A stretch of DNA of 64,000 bases from Candidatus Mycobacterium wuenschmannii (GTDB lineage Bacteria; Actinomycetota; Actinomycetes; Mycobacteriales; Mycobacteriaceae): NCBI RefSeq assembly GCF_030252325.1, contig NZ_CP126981.1, positions 4,340,001-4,404,000 on the forward strand, written 5' to 3'. This document shows, one piece after another, positions 1 to 8,312 of the stretch. Both the position numbers and the translations under genes were made by a program. The notes beneath the pieces were generated by a model. The model made no database searches and was not told the DNA's origin. It saw only the letters and a list, made by a program, of their open reading frames with translations. The number at the start of each line of letters is the position of its first letter. Within the stretch, counting starts at the first letter, position 1.

Positions 1-1183
1 GTTCTTCGCCCTGGCGGGTCAGCGAGTCGCCCAACGGGTCAATGCTTTTCGTCGGCGCCAGCGCCAGATCAGGGTGGTGGCGGGCATTGTCACGCTGCTG
101 CTGGCGGTAGCGCTGGTCTTCAACCTGCCCGCAACTTTGCAGCGTGCCATTCCCGACTACACGAGCTCGTTGGAGAACAAGCTCGGCGGGCAGGAAAAGG
201 TGCAGCGGGCGCTCAATCTCGGCGGCATAGTCAACGACCAGAACAAGGGCTTGTCGAATTGCCACGACGGCTCCGAGCGGCTGGAGAATTGCGGTCCGGC
301 GCCCGATCTCAAGGGCATCACCGGATGGTTCAACACCCCCGGCGACCAACCGATCGATGTGCATGCGCTGCGCGGCAAGGTGGTGCTGATCGACTTCTGG
401 GCATACTCGTGCATCAACTGCCAGCGTGCGATCCCGCACGTCGAGGGCTGGTACAAGGCATACCGCGACAAGGGTTTCGAGGTCATCGGCGTCCATACTC
501 CCGAGTACGCCTTCGAGAAGGTCACCGACAACGTGAAAAAGGGCGCCGCCGACTTGGGCATCACCTACCCGGTGGCACAGGACAACGGCTTTTCGACGTG
601 GACGAACTACCGAAACCGGTACTGGCCGGCCGAATACGTGATCGACGCCAATGGCGTTGTGCGCCATGTGAAATTTGGTGAGGGTGACTACAACGGCACC
701 GAGAACGCGATCCGTGAGTTGCTCACCGCGGCGCATCCGGGAGTTGCGCTGCCGGCGCCGGTCGATGCTCCCGACACCACCCCGGCGCTCGATCTGACGC
801 GCGAAACTTATTTCGGGGTGGGCAAGGTTTCCAATTACGCCGGAATCGGTGTGTACGACCAGGGCCAGGCGACCTTCGCGTATCCGCCTGCGCTGCCGAA
901 TAATTCTTTCGCGCTCCAGGGCCCGTGGGCGCTGGATTACCAGGGTGCGACGGCCAATGACGATTCGTCGAGCATCAAGCTGAACTACCACGCGAAGAAC
1001 GTCTACATAGTCGTCGGCGGGACCGGCAGCATCACCGTCACGCGCGCCGGTAAGACGACAACGACACCGGTCAGTGGGCCGCCAACGTCGCACCAGATCG
1101 TCGCGGACAAGGACGTGGCGCCTGGATCGGTCGAGGTGCATGCCAGCAAAGGCCTGCAGGTATTTTCCTTCACCTACGGCTGA
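1..1183 (+). CDS. dipZ: DipZ-type thioredoxin-fold protein, C-terminal part (5' truncated)
   Basis: The reading frame is open from the window edge, so only the C-terminal part is present. A membrane helix lies near the left edge (codons around 74-130). It is followed by an extracytoplasmic thioredoxin/AhpC-TSA-like domain whose redox motif C-I-N-C is encoded at 410-421, in the context [14 protein letters not shown]. The last ~120 residues form a beta-rich domain like the C-terminal ligand-binding domain of DipZ. DipZ proteins join a CcdA-like membrane domain (missing here) to this thioredoxin domain and move reducing power across the membrane. The next gene encodes an MPT70-like protein, as at the M. 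tuberculosis mpt83-dipZ-mpt70 locus. The family call is firm; the true start is outside the window. Confidence 0.88.
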   Translation, partial: FFALAGQRVAQRVNAFRRRQRQIRVVAGIVTLLLAVALVFNLPATLQRAIPDYTSSLENKLGGQEKVQRALNLGGIVNDQNKGLSNCHDGSERLENCGPAPDLKGITGWFNTPGDQPIDVHALRGKVVLIDFWAYSCINCQRAIPHVEGWYKAYRDKGFEVIGVHTPEYAFEKVTDNVKKGAADLGITYPVAQDNGFSTWTNYRNRYWPAEYVIDANGVVRHVKFGEGDYNGTENAIRELLTAAHPGVALPAPVDAPDTTPALDLTRETYFGVGKVSNYAGIGVYDQGQATFAYPPALPNNSFALQGPWALDYQGATANDDSSSIKLNYHAKNVYIVVGGTGSITVTRAGKTTTTPVSGPPTSHQIVADKDVAPGSVEVHASKGLQVFSFTYG

Positions 1184-1197
1184 TGCGCGCCGCAGCC

Positions 1198-1224
1198 CCG
1201 TCCGTGACACGCCCGGCTCCGAAT
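1198..1224 (+). promoter_or_regulatory. possible SigK-type promoter before the fasciclin gene
   Basis: CCGTCC at 1198-1203 and CCGAAT at 1219-1224, with a 15-bp spacer, resemble the mycobacterial SigK pattern (CCATCC / CGAAT, as I remember it) that drives mpt70 and mpt83. The -10 ends 8 bp before the ATG at 1233. The spacer is shorter than usual, so this is tentative. Confidence 0.35.
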
Positions 1225-1232
1225 CACAGACC

Positions 1233-1823
1233 ATGACAAAGAACAGCAAAACGATTTCCGCAACCGGTCTCGCAGCAGCCGCTGCGGTTGGCGTTGCCCT
1301 CGCGACATGTGCGCCCGCTGCGGCCGCACCGGACCTGATTGGCTCGGGCTGCGCGGGCTATGCCGCCGCCCACCCCGACGGCCCGGCCTCGGTATCCGGG
1401 ATGTCGCAGGACCCTGTCGCCGTGGCAGCCTCGAACAACCCCATGCTGACCACCCTCACCTCGGCGGTTTCCGGCAAGCTCAACCCGGACGTGAACCTGG
1501 TCGACACCCTCAACAACGGCCAGTACACGGTCTTCGCGCCGACCGATGACGCCTTCAACAAGTTGCCGCCCGCCACCATCGACAAGCTGAAGACCGACTC
1601 CAACATGCTGAAGAGCATCCTGACCTACCACGTGGTCCCCGGTCAGCTGAGCCCGGCGCAGGTCGATGGCTCACACAACAGCGTGCAGGGTGGCGCGGTG
1701 AACGTGACCGGCAACGGTAATGGCCTGAGGGTCAACAACGCCGGACTGGTGTGCGGTGGCGTGCCGACCGCCAACGCGACGGTGTACATGATCGACACGG
1801 TGTTGATGCCACCCGGCCAGTGA
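1233..1823 (+). CDS. mpt70: MPT70-like secreted fasciclin-domain protein
   Basis: This 196-residue protein starts at ATG 1233, 49 bp after dipZ. It has a signal peptide (positively charged start, Ala-rich core, AAAAP cleavage region at about residues 28-32) and one fasciclin (FAS1) domain with the motifs [11 protein letters not shown] and LTYHVV. There is no lipobox, so it matches secreted MPT70 (193 aa) better than the lipoprotein MPT83. Two Cys of the mature protein (GSGCAGY and LVCGG) are placed to form the disulfide known in MPT70. The family is cell-surface or secreted and in M. tuberculosis is controlled by SigK-RskA. Its stop codon overlaps the GTG start of the next gene, which suggests cotranscription. 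Confidence 0.87.
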   Translation: MTKNSKTISATGLAAAAAVGVALATCAPAAAAPDLIGSGCAGYAAAHPDGPASVSGMSQDPVAVAASNNPMLTTLTSAVSGKLNPDVNLVDTLNNGQYTVFAPTDDAFNKLPPATIDKLKTDSNMLKSILTYHVVPGQLSPAQVDGSHNSVQGGAVNVTGNGNGLRVNNAGLVCGGVPTANATVYMIDTVLMPPGQ

Positions 1824-3112
1824 CAGCAGCCGGCGACGCCGCAGCACTGAGCGCGACCACCGGCGTTGCGCCAGTGCTGGCGGCGGCCATCGAGCCACTG
1901 ATCGGCGGCGAGTTGCCGGTCCGGTTGATCGCCTGGGACGGCAGCGTTGCTGGGCACCCTGCCGCACCGGTCGTGTGGTTGTACAGCGCAGCGGCGCTCC
2001 GCCGAATCCTCTGGTGCCCAGGCGAACTCGGCGCCGCGCAAGCGTACGTATGCGGCGATCTCGACGTCGACGGCGACCTGGTGACCGCGCTCGACCACGT
2101 ATGGACGCAGATCGCCGAGCAGCGCCTGCGACCGGTCAGGCCCTCTGCGACGATGCTTGTGCGATTGACGGCTGTCGCGGCGCGCCTCGGAGCTTTCGGC
2201 GCGCCGTTGAAACCGCCCGCCAGTCAGGCCAGGCTCCGTGGTCGGCTGCACAGTCCGTCTCGCGACAAGGCGGCTATCAGTCACCACTACGACTTGTCGA
2301 ACGAGTTCTACCGGCTGATACTCGATCCGACGATGGCTTACTCATGCGGGTATTGGGAGCCTTCCCACACGAATCCCACTCTGGCACAGGCTCAACGCGA
2401 CAAATTGGATCGCATATGCCGGAAGCTCCGCCTCGACGAGCGGCCTGACATGTGGCTGCTCGATGTCGGATGCGGATGGGGCTCGCTGAGCTTGCATGCC
2501 GCCGAGTATTACGACGCGCAGGTCTTGGGTATCACTCTGTCCGATGAGCAGAAGGACTACATCGACGCCGCACTTGCAGAGCGCGGGCTCGGCGATCGAG
2601 TGGAGATCCGTGTCCAGGACTATCGCACTGTCACCGACGGCCCGTTTGATGCCGCCGCATCGATTGAGATGGGCGAACACGTTGGACAACAGCATTATTC
2701 GACGTTCGCCGGAATCCTGCACGACAGTGTTCGGCCGGATGGTCGGGTGCTGATCCAGCAGATGTCGCGACGTGGCAGGCACCCGGGTGGCGGTCCGTTC
2801 ATCGAGGCGTTCATCGCTCCCGACATGCACATGCGGCCCCTTGGCGAGACCATCGGATTCCTCGAGGACGCCGGCCTGTCCACGATATCGGTTGAGGCAA
2901 TGGGTGCGCACTACGTCCATACCGTCGACGCGTGGATCGACAATTTCGAAAAGCATTGGGACGCAGTGTTAAGGCTCATAGGGGAGGAAGGCGCCCGGGT
3001 CTGGCGTCTGTACCTGGCGGGTGGACGGCTTGCGTTTGCGCATGGCCGCATGGGCGTCGATCAGATACTGCTGGGCAAAGCCGGCGTTGTGCTGGGCGGC
3101 GCCCAGCGATGA
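1820..3112 (+). CDS. SAM-dependent cyclopropane/methyl fatty-acid synthase family protein (UfaA1-like)
   Basis: The protein has 430 residues from GTG 1820, overlapping the previous stop (GTGA). The C-terminal two thirds form a CFA-synthase methyltransferase domain: substrate-side motif [18 protein letters not shown] motif [15 protein letters not shown], and a conserved EMGEHVG segment. The ~150-residue N-terminal extension and the total length fit the UfaA1/Rv0447c type (427 aa), linked to methylation of oleoyl chains to tuberculostearic acid, rather than the ~290-residue mycolic-acid enzymes. No partner flavoprotein reductase is adjacent in this window. The next gene overlaps by ATGA. In M. 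tuberculosis ufaA1 lies in the sigK operon, so its place beside dipZ and mpt70 fits a shared regulon. The exact product is inferred. Confidence 0.8.
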   Translation: MTAAGDAAALSATTGVAPVLAAAIEPLIGGELPVRLIAWDGSVAGHPAAPVVWLYSAAALRRILWCPGELGAAQAYVCGDLDVDGDLVTALDHVWTQIAEQRLRPVRPSATMLVRLTAVAARLGAFGAPLKPPASQARLRGRLHSPSRDKAAISHHYDLSNEFYRLILDPTMAYSCGYWEPSHTNPTLAQAQRDKLDRICRKLRLDERPDMWLLDVGCGWGSLSLHAAEYYDAQVLGITLSDEQKDYIDAALAERGLGDRVEIRVQDYRTVTDGPFDAAASIEMGEHVGQQHYSTFAGILHDSVRPDGRVLIQQMSRRGRHPGGGPFIEAFIAPDMHMRPLGETIGFLEDAGLSTISVEAMGAHYVHTVDAWIDNFEKHWDAVLRLIGEEGARVWRLYLAGGRLAFAHGRMGVDQILLGKAGVVLGGAQR

Positions 3113-4293
3113 CAGCCACCAAACGTTGGTCAATGCTGGCGATTTCGCTGATCGCGACACTGTCGGCCAATGTGTTCATCAATGCGATAGCGTTCTTGAT
3201 CCCGGCGATGAACGCGCAGCGCGGTATCGGCCTTGCCTCCGCCGGGCTACTGGCCTCGATGCCGAACTTCGGCACAATGGTCACGTTGATCGGCTGGGGC
3301 TATCTGCTGGACGTCATCGGTGAACGCTTTGTGCTGGCAACGGGTTTGGCGCTGACGGCGGGTGCATCCTGGGCCGCGGCGCACGCGCACTCCATGGTGC
3401 TGATGGGGGTATTCCTGTTCCTCGGCGGGATGGCCGCCGCGAGCACCATCACCGCGAGCGGCCGATTGGTGACGGGATGGTTTCCCCCGCACCAGCGAGC
3501 GCTGGCGATGGGTATCCGGCAGACCGCGCAGCCCCTGGGGATCGGAGTGGGCGCGGTGGTGCTGCCCGCGCTCGCGAAGCACGACTTCTCGGCGGCACTG
3601 ATCTTCCCCGCGGTGGCGTGCGCGGTCTCGGCGGTGGGAGCCCTTGTGGGCGTGCGGGATCCGGCGCGCCCGCCGCGGGCCGAGGCGGACCGCACGGAGC
3701 TGGCCAACCCGTACCGGGAGACCGGCGCACTGTGGCGGATTCACTTGGCCTCGGCGTTGCTGATGCTTCCGCAGCCGGTGGTGCTGACCTTCATGCTGGT
3801 GTGGGCGACACGCGATCACGGCTTCTCGATCGCGTGGGCCGGCGCATTGATGGGGTTCTCGCAACTATTGGGAGCGCTGGCCCGCACGGCGGCGGGGCGG
3901 TGGGCCGATCGAATCGGTTCGCGGATGCGCCCGCTGCGCAAGATCTGCGTGGTGACCGCGCTGGTCCTGTTCGTGCTGGCGGTCACCGATCAGATCAAGT
4001 CGCCAATCGCATTGGGAGCCATGGTTGTTGCGCTGGCCATCACCGGCGACAACGGTTTGCCGTTCACCACCGTCCCAGAGATAGCGGGACGATACTGGAG
4101 CGGACGCGCACTGGGCACCCAGAACACCGTCGAGCGGTTGGTGGTCGCGATCGCGCCGCCGGTGTTCGGCGCCTTCATCACCGCGGCCGGCTACCCGGTG
4201 GTCTTCGCGGTGTGCGGGCTGTTCCCGCTCGCCGCGCTGCCATTCCTGCCAATGGTCGACCGCCGGCCACAGTGTGAACCGGCGCGACTGTAA
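3109..4293 (+). CDS. MFS transporter
   Basis: A 394-residue integral membrane protein with about 12 hydrophobic segments and the major facilitator motif-A-like loop between helices 2 and 3 (GYLLDVIGERF); a related loop (GRWADRIGSRMRP) lies between helices 8 and 9. The ATG at 3109 overlaps the stop of the methyltransferase gene, making it the last gene of the dipZ-mpt70-methyltransferase unit. The substrate cannot be read from the sequence. It could export a small molecule or lipid precursor, but that is a guess from context. It converges on the crotonase gene with a 4-bp gap and no visible terminator. Confidence 0.8.
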   Translation: MTATKRWSMLAISLIATLSANVFINAIAFLIPAMNAQRGIGLASAGLLASMPNFGTMVTLIGWGYLLDVIGERFVLATGLALTAGASWAAAHAHSMVLMGVFLFLGGMAAASTITASGRLVTGWFPPHQRALAMGIRQTAQPLGIGVGAVVLPALAKHDFSAALIFPAVACAVSAVGALVGVRDPARPPRAEADRTELANPYRETGALWRIHLASALLMLPQPVVLTFMLVWATRDHGFSIAWAGALMGFSQLLGALARTAAGRWADRIGSRMRPLRKICVVTALVLFVLAVTDQIKSPIALGAMVVALAITGDNGLPFTTVPEIAGRYWSGRALGTQNTVERLVVAIAPPVFGAFITAAGYPVVFAVCGLFPLAALPFLPMVDRRPQCEPARL

Positions 4294-4297
4294 GGCG

Positions 4298-5200
4298 CTA
4301 GGGCGTGATGATGTGCGACGGGTCGGGTCGCAGTTCCGGTGGGGCCTGGCTGTAATCGCCGAACGGGCCGTCGCGCTGCTCGACGGCGGCGCGCACCCCG
4401 TCGTTGGCGGCCGTCTGGATGAAGCCGAGCGCTTCCGGGGTGTTACGCATCAGTCCGTCGAGAATACCGCCCAGCGTCTGGGTGGACGACAGCCCCATGT
4501 TCTCGTACGCCTGGTTGACGATCAGTTTCTGAGCTTGCAACTGCGACAACGGAATTCGAGCCAGTTCGGCGGCGATCTCGGCGACGCGGGCCTCCAGCCG
4601 CTCGAAGGGGACCGCCTCGTTGATCAGTTCCACCTCGGCGGCCTGCACACCGGACAGGGGCCGGCCGGTCAGTGAGTGCCACTTGACCTTGGCGAGGCTC
4701 AGTCGATACAGCCACATGCCGGTGAGGTACGCGCCCCACATCCGGCTGTACGGCGTGCCGATCACGGCGTCCTCGCTGGCGATCACGATGTCGGCGCACA
4801 GCGCGTAATCGCTTGCGCCACCGACACACCAGCCGTGCACCTGCGCGATCACCGGCTTCGATGCGCGCCAGATCGCCATGAACTTCTGCGTGGGACCGGT
4901 TTCGCGGGCGCTGACCATCGCGAAGTCCTTGCCGGGATCCCACTTGCCGTCGGTGTTCATCGCCTCGCCCCACTGTTGGAAGCCGTCGCCGAAGTTGTAG
5001 CCGCCGGAGAATGCCCGGCCCGCGCCGCGCAAGACGATCACCTTGACCGCCGGATCCCGCTCGGCCAGGCCGACCGCGGCCTCGATCTCGTCGGGCATCG
5101 GCGGAACGATGGTGTTGAGCTGGTCGGGACGGTTCAGGGTGATGGTCGCGACCGGCCCGGCAGTGGAGTACAGCAGCGTCTCGAAATCGCTTGTCGGCAT
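4298..5200 (-). CDS. enoyl-CoA hydratase/isomerase (crotonase) family protein
   Basis: A 300-residue crotonase-fold protein. The start at 5200 (MPTSDFETLLYS) gives the normal N-terminus. The first oxyanion-hole loop is GRAFSGGYNF and the second segment is HGWCVGGASDYALCADIVIA. The residues that carry the catalytic Glu in classical hydratases (GGGxELALxCD) are GASDYALCAD here, so a standard hydratase mechanism is doubtful. Length and locus fit EchA2 (Rv0456c, 304 aa), which in M. tuberculosis lies next to the prolyl oligopeptidase gene. The family is certain; the reaction is unknown. Confidence 0.82.
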   Translation of the reverse strand: MPTSDFETLLYSTAGPVATITLNRPDQLNTIVPPMPDEIEAAVGLAERDPAVKVIVLRGAGRAFSGGYNFGDGFQQWGEAMNTDGKWDPGKDFAMVSARETGPTQKFMAIWRASKPVIAQVHGWCVGGASDYALCADIVIASEDAVIGTPYSRMWGAYLTGMWLYRLSLAKVKWHSLTGRPLSGVQAAEVELINEAVPFERLEARVAEIAAELARIPLSQLQAQKLIVNQAYENMGLSSTQTLGGILDGLMRNTPEALGFIQTAANDGVRAAVEQRDGPFGDYSQAPPELRPDPSHIITP

Positions 5201-5274
5201 GGCTAGAGCGAACTCGTTCACCACGCAGCGGTCAAGGGGCGTTTGCCGCTGGTCGGCCCGGGTATCCAGCAGCG

Positions 5275-6603
5275 ATGACGGACGATGAACCGACCGCCCG
5301 CGAGGACTACGGGTTTCCCGCGCGGTTGTGGCGGACGATCGAGCGCCGTCGTCCGCCGGGATTCGGTCGCCTGCAGCGCTTCCGCAGTCCGCTCCGTGGC
5401 CTGTGGCTGACATCCGTTTTCGGTTCCGTGCTGCTGGTTGCGCTGCCGATCGTGATCGTGACCGGGTTGGTGTCCTACATCGTCTACGCCCCGCAATTCG
5501 GCACTTCGGTGCCCGCCGATGTGGGGTGGCTGAAGTTACCGACCTTCGACTGGCCGACGCACCCGGTCTGGCTGTACCGATTGACTCAGGGCCTGCACGT
5601 CGGGCTGGGGCTGGTGCTGATTCCGGTCGTGCTGGCCAAGCTGTGGTCGGTGATCCCGAAGCTCTTCGCCTGGCCGCCGGCTCGATCTATCGCCCAGGTG
5701 TTGGAGCGGTTGTCGATCGCGATGCTGGTCGGCGGCATCCTGTTCGAGATGGTCACCGGCCTGCTCTACATCCAATACGACTATCTCTACGGCTTCAGTT
5801 TCTTTCCCGCGCACTATTACGGCACGTGGGTGTTCATCGCCGGTTTCGTTATTCACATCACGCTGAAGATACCGCGCATGGTCGAGGGGCTTCGGTCTCG
5901 ATCGATGCGAGAAGTGTTGCGCACCAACACCGCTGACACTCGACCTGAACCCCAAGGGCCGCACGGACTGGTCGCCGAGGATCCGGCACCGGCGACCATG
6001 AGCCGGCGCGGCGCCCTCGGTCTGGTCGGCGGCGGTGTGCTGCTGACCGCGTTGGTCACCGTAGGCCAGACGATCGGCGGCGTCGCGCGACACCTTCCGC
6101 TGCTGCTTCCCACCGGGGATACGACGGGTAAGGGCCCCAATGACTTTCGCATCAACAAGACGGCCAAGGGTGTAGGTCTCGATCCCGCTGCGACCGGGCC
6201 CAGTTGGCGGCTGACGCTGCGCGGCGGGCCGGCGGCCGTGGTGCTGAAGCGGGAGATGCTCGCCGCGATGCCGCAACACAGCGCGCGGCTACCCATCGCC
6301 TGCGTCCAGGGTTGGTCCACGGTCCAGGCGTGGAGCGGCGTCCGGTTGGCAGACCTGGCCAGGCTGGCCGGTGTGCCGTCGCCACGGTCCGCCGCCGTCG
6401 ACTCGTTGGGCAAGAAGGGCAAGTTCAACCATGCGACTCTGGAACACCACCAGGTGACCCACCCCGACGCACTGCTTGCCCTGCGGGTCAACGGCGCAGA
6501 CCTGTCCCTCGATCACGGCTACCCGGCGCGGATCATCGTCCCAGCGATCAACGGCGTGCATAACACCAAGTGGGTGAAATCCATTGACTTTGAAGCGAAC
6601 TGA
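5275..6603 (+). CDS. membrane-anchored molybdopterin-dependent oxidoreductase
   Basis: A 442-residue fusion. Residues ~45-200 contain four or five membrane helices with spaced His residues, like a b-type cytochrome. A linker and another hydrophobic segment (~245-265) follow. The last ~170 residues form a sulfite-oxidase-family molybdopterin-binding domain, recognised by LPIACVQGWSTVQAW, where the Cys is the likely Mo ligand. The protein probably passes electrons between a periplasmic substrate and the membrane; the substrate is unknown. The start ATG at 5275 gives a compact N-terminus. The next gene begins inside its 3' end, so the two form an operon. Confidence 0.82.
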   Translation: MTDDEPTAREDYGFPARLWRTIERRRPPGFGRLQRFRSPLRGLWLTSVFGSVLLVALPIVIVTGLVSYIVYAPQFGTSVPADVGWLKLPTFDWPTHPVWLYRLTQGLHVGLGLVLIPVVLAKLWSVIPKLFAWPPARSIAQVLERLSIAMLVGGILFEMVTGLLYIQYDYLYGFSFFPAHYYGTWVFIAGFVIHITLKIPRMVEGLRSRSMREVLRTNTADTRPEPQGPHGLVAEDPAPATMSRRGALGLVGGGVLLTALVTVGQTIGGVARHLPLLLPTGDTTGKGPNDFRINKTAKGVGLDPAATGPSWRLTLRGGPAAVVLKREMLAAMPQHSARLPIACVQGWSTVQAWSGVRLADLARLAGVPSPRSAAVDSLGKKGKFNHATLEHHQVTHPDALLALRVNGADLSLDHGYPARIIVPAINGVHNTKWVKSIDFEAN

Positions 6604-7093
6604 GAAGTTTCGTGCGGTCTATGGATCCCACCCGTTGCATCTACTGCTCATGATGGCCGGATTTGCGCTGCTGGGCTACGTCGTTGTCGTCGCCGGATCG
6701 TCCACGTTGTGGAAGCCGGAAGGTGCGTGGTGGCACTCGATGGTCGTCTGGTTCGTCGCCGCCTTCGTGCTGCACGATCTGGTGATGTTCCCGGTCTACG
6801 CCTTGCTCGACCGAGCGCTGCGATCCTCGGCGACTCGGCGCAGCCCGCGCCACCGGCCAGCAGTCCCCGTGCTCAACTACCTGCGTGTCCCGGCACTCGG
6901 GTCGGGCCTGTTGTTCCTCATCTTCTTCCCCGGCATCATTCGTCAGGGCGCGACGCTGTTCGGGGAAGACACTGGGCTGACCCAGGAGCCCTTCCTCGGC
7001 CGCTGGTTGATGCTGACCGCGCTCCTGTTCGGATTCAGCGCCGTTGCCTACGGCGTCCGGCTGATGATCGTGATGTCGGCGCACAACGCGTGA
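6584..7093 (+). CDS. integral membrane protein, unknown function
   Basis: A 169-residue protein with about four membrane helices (near residues 20-40, 55-75, 105-125 and 140-160) and a basic loop of Arg/Ser/Pro (83-92). The likely start is TTG 6584, which overlaps the oxidoreductase gene by 20 bp; a later start is possible. The tight coupling suggests a membrane partner or assembly factor of the molybdopterin enzyme. I recognise no named family. Confidence 0.68.
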   Translation: MTLKRTEKFRAVYGSHPLHLLLMMAGFALLGYVVVVAGSSTLWKPEGAWWHSMVVWFVAAFVLHDLVMFPVYALLDRALRSSATRRSPRHRPAVPVLNYLRVPALGSGLLFLIFFPGIIRQGATLFGEDTGLTQEPFLGRWLMLTALLFGFSAVAYGVRLMIVMSAHNA

Positions 7094-7287
7094 ACGCTCT
7101 TCCGGTCGGTGCATCGGTTGCGCGGCTGGTAGACACCGGTTGTGAAAGTCCGCGCTGCGCTTCCCGTTAACGCTCGTCAGTAGAGTTCTTTGAATAACCG
7201 CGAAATCGCTTGACTCTCAACCGCCGTTGGGATACTGCGTCCAATCGCCTATCCGCGACGCTCGCGGCGGCGCGAGGAGGAAATCGA

Positions 7288-7641
7288 ATGCTGATGCATG
7301 CTCGCGGATTCGCTGCTTGTGCTGCCGTTGCGGCGACGGCCATTGCGCTTGCCATTCCGGCGGCGGCGGATCCTCTCAGTGGAAATTACACCGCCCAGCC
7401 GATTGGGCGTGCGGGTTCTCCTGTCAATCTGACGTTTACGCCCTGCGGCCCGGACTGCACCCGGCTAGGGGCGAAAGGGGCGGAGTTCGAACTGCACTTG
7501 CAGGGCAATACATGGACGGGAACCGGCACGGCGCCGACCGGCGTGTCATGCACGCACTCGTTGGATTCCGTGAGCCTCATCTGGACACACACGTGTGACG
7601 GATCGCCGACTATCAGTGCGCAACTGACAAAGGTCGACTGA
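7288..7641 (+). CDS. small secreted protein, unknown function
   Basis: A 117-residue protein. ATG 7288 is preceded by a strong ribosome binding site (GAGGAGG at 7274-7280). A signal peptide ends near PAAADP (residues ~28-31). The mature part is small, rich in Gly/Thr/Ser, and has four Cys (CGPDC, SCTH, HTCDG) that could form two disulfides. Such proteins are common in mycobacterial culture filtrate. I do not recognise the family. It converges on the lipoprotein gene with a 5-bp gap. Confidence 0.75.
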   Translation: MLMHARGFAACAAVAATAIALAIPAAADPLSGNYTAQPIGRAGSPVNLTFTPCGPDCTRLGAKGAEFELHLQGNTWTGTGTAPTGVSCTHSLDSVSLIWTHTCDGSPTISAQLTKVD

Positions 7642-7646
7642 ATCCG

Positions 7647-8312
7647 CTAACCCGCCGCGGGCGGAAGGAATTGGAAGCCGGTCAGCACGGTCGCCGTGTC
7701 ACGCACGTAGGTGGCGTTGTCCGGTTCGGTGGACTGCACCGTCACCGTGACGACGTAGGTGGTGCCGTGGAAGTCGCCGGCCACCATCAGCGTCTTGATC
7801 CGGCGCGGTGGAATGTTGCCCATGTTGGGGGCGTCGTAGTCGACCAGTTCGGCCTCGCGACCGCAGCGGGTCGTCTCCGACGTCTGCAGGTCGCTGGCGC
7901 CGAGCTTATCGACCAGCGCGGAGCGCTCCTGCTCGAAGATTCCCTTGATGTCGGAGGCACCGTCCGGCACCGTTTCGAGGGTCACCACTGCGGTCGGCAT
8001 GAAGCTGTTGGCGACCAAATCCTTATTGCGCATCGTGAACCGGATGACGTCGGAGTCGAGCATCTTCGCGCGCTCCCAGCCCTCTGGCTGGGGAATCTTC
8101 AGCTGGGGCTCGCCCGCCGCGCGGGTGTCGATGTCCGTCAACGGGGCCGAAACCTGCTCGCATCCATTCGGTTTCGACGCGGGCGTCTTGGTGTCCTTCG
8201 CCACCGTTCCGGTGACCACCTTCGAGCACCCCGGCGCGGCCAACAACGCCGCCGCAGTCAACGTTGCACACAGCATGTACGGCACGCGCATTGCACCACA
8301 CCACACCTTCAT
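7647..8312 (-). CDS. LpqN/LpqT-family lipoprotein
   Basis: A 221-residue protein with a signal peptide and a lipobox ending in AAPGC. The mature part has the pattern IPQPEGWERA...FTMRNKDLVANSFMPTAVVTLE and matches the LpqN/LpqT/Mtc28 family of mycobacterial lipoproteins, which adopt a PsbP-like fold. It is probably tethered to the outer face of the membrane. Its ATG at 8312 overlaps the stop of the upstream peptidase gene (ATGA), and a GAGAGG site lies just before it. A second in-frame ATG at 8291 would also keep the signal peptide. Confidence 0.82.
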   Translation of the reverse strand: MKVWCGAMRVPYMLCATLTAAALLAAPGCSKVVTGTVAKDTKTPASKPNGCEQVSAPLTDIDTRAAGEPQLKIPQPEGWERAKMLDSDVIRFTMRNKDLVANSFMPTAVVTLETVPDGASDIKGIFEQERSALVDKLGASDLQTSETTRCGREAELVDYDAPNMGNIPPRRIKTLMVAGDFHGTTYVVTVTVQSTEPDNATYVRDTATVLTGFQFLPPAAG

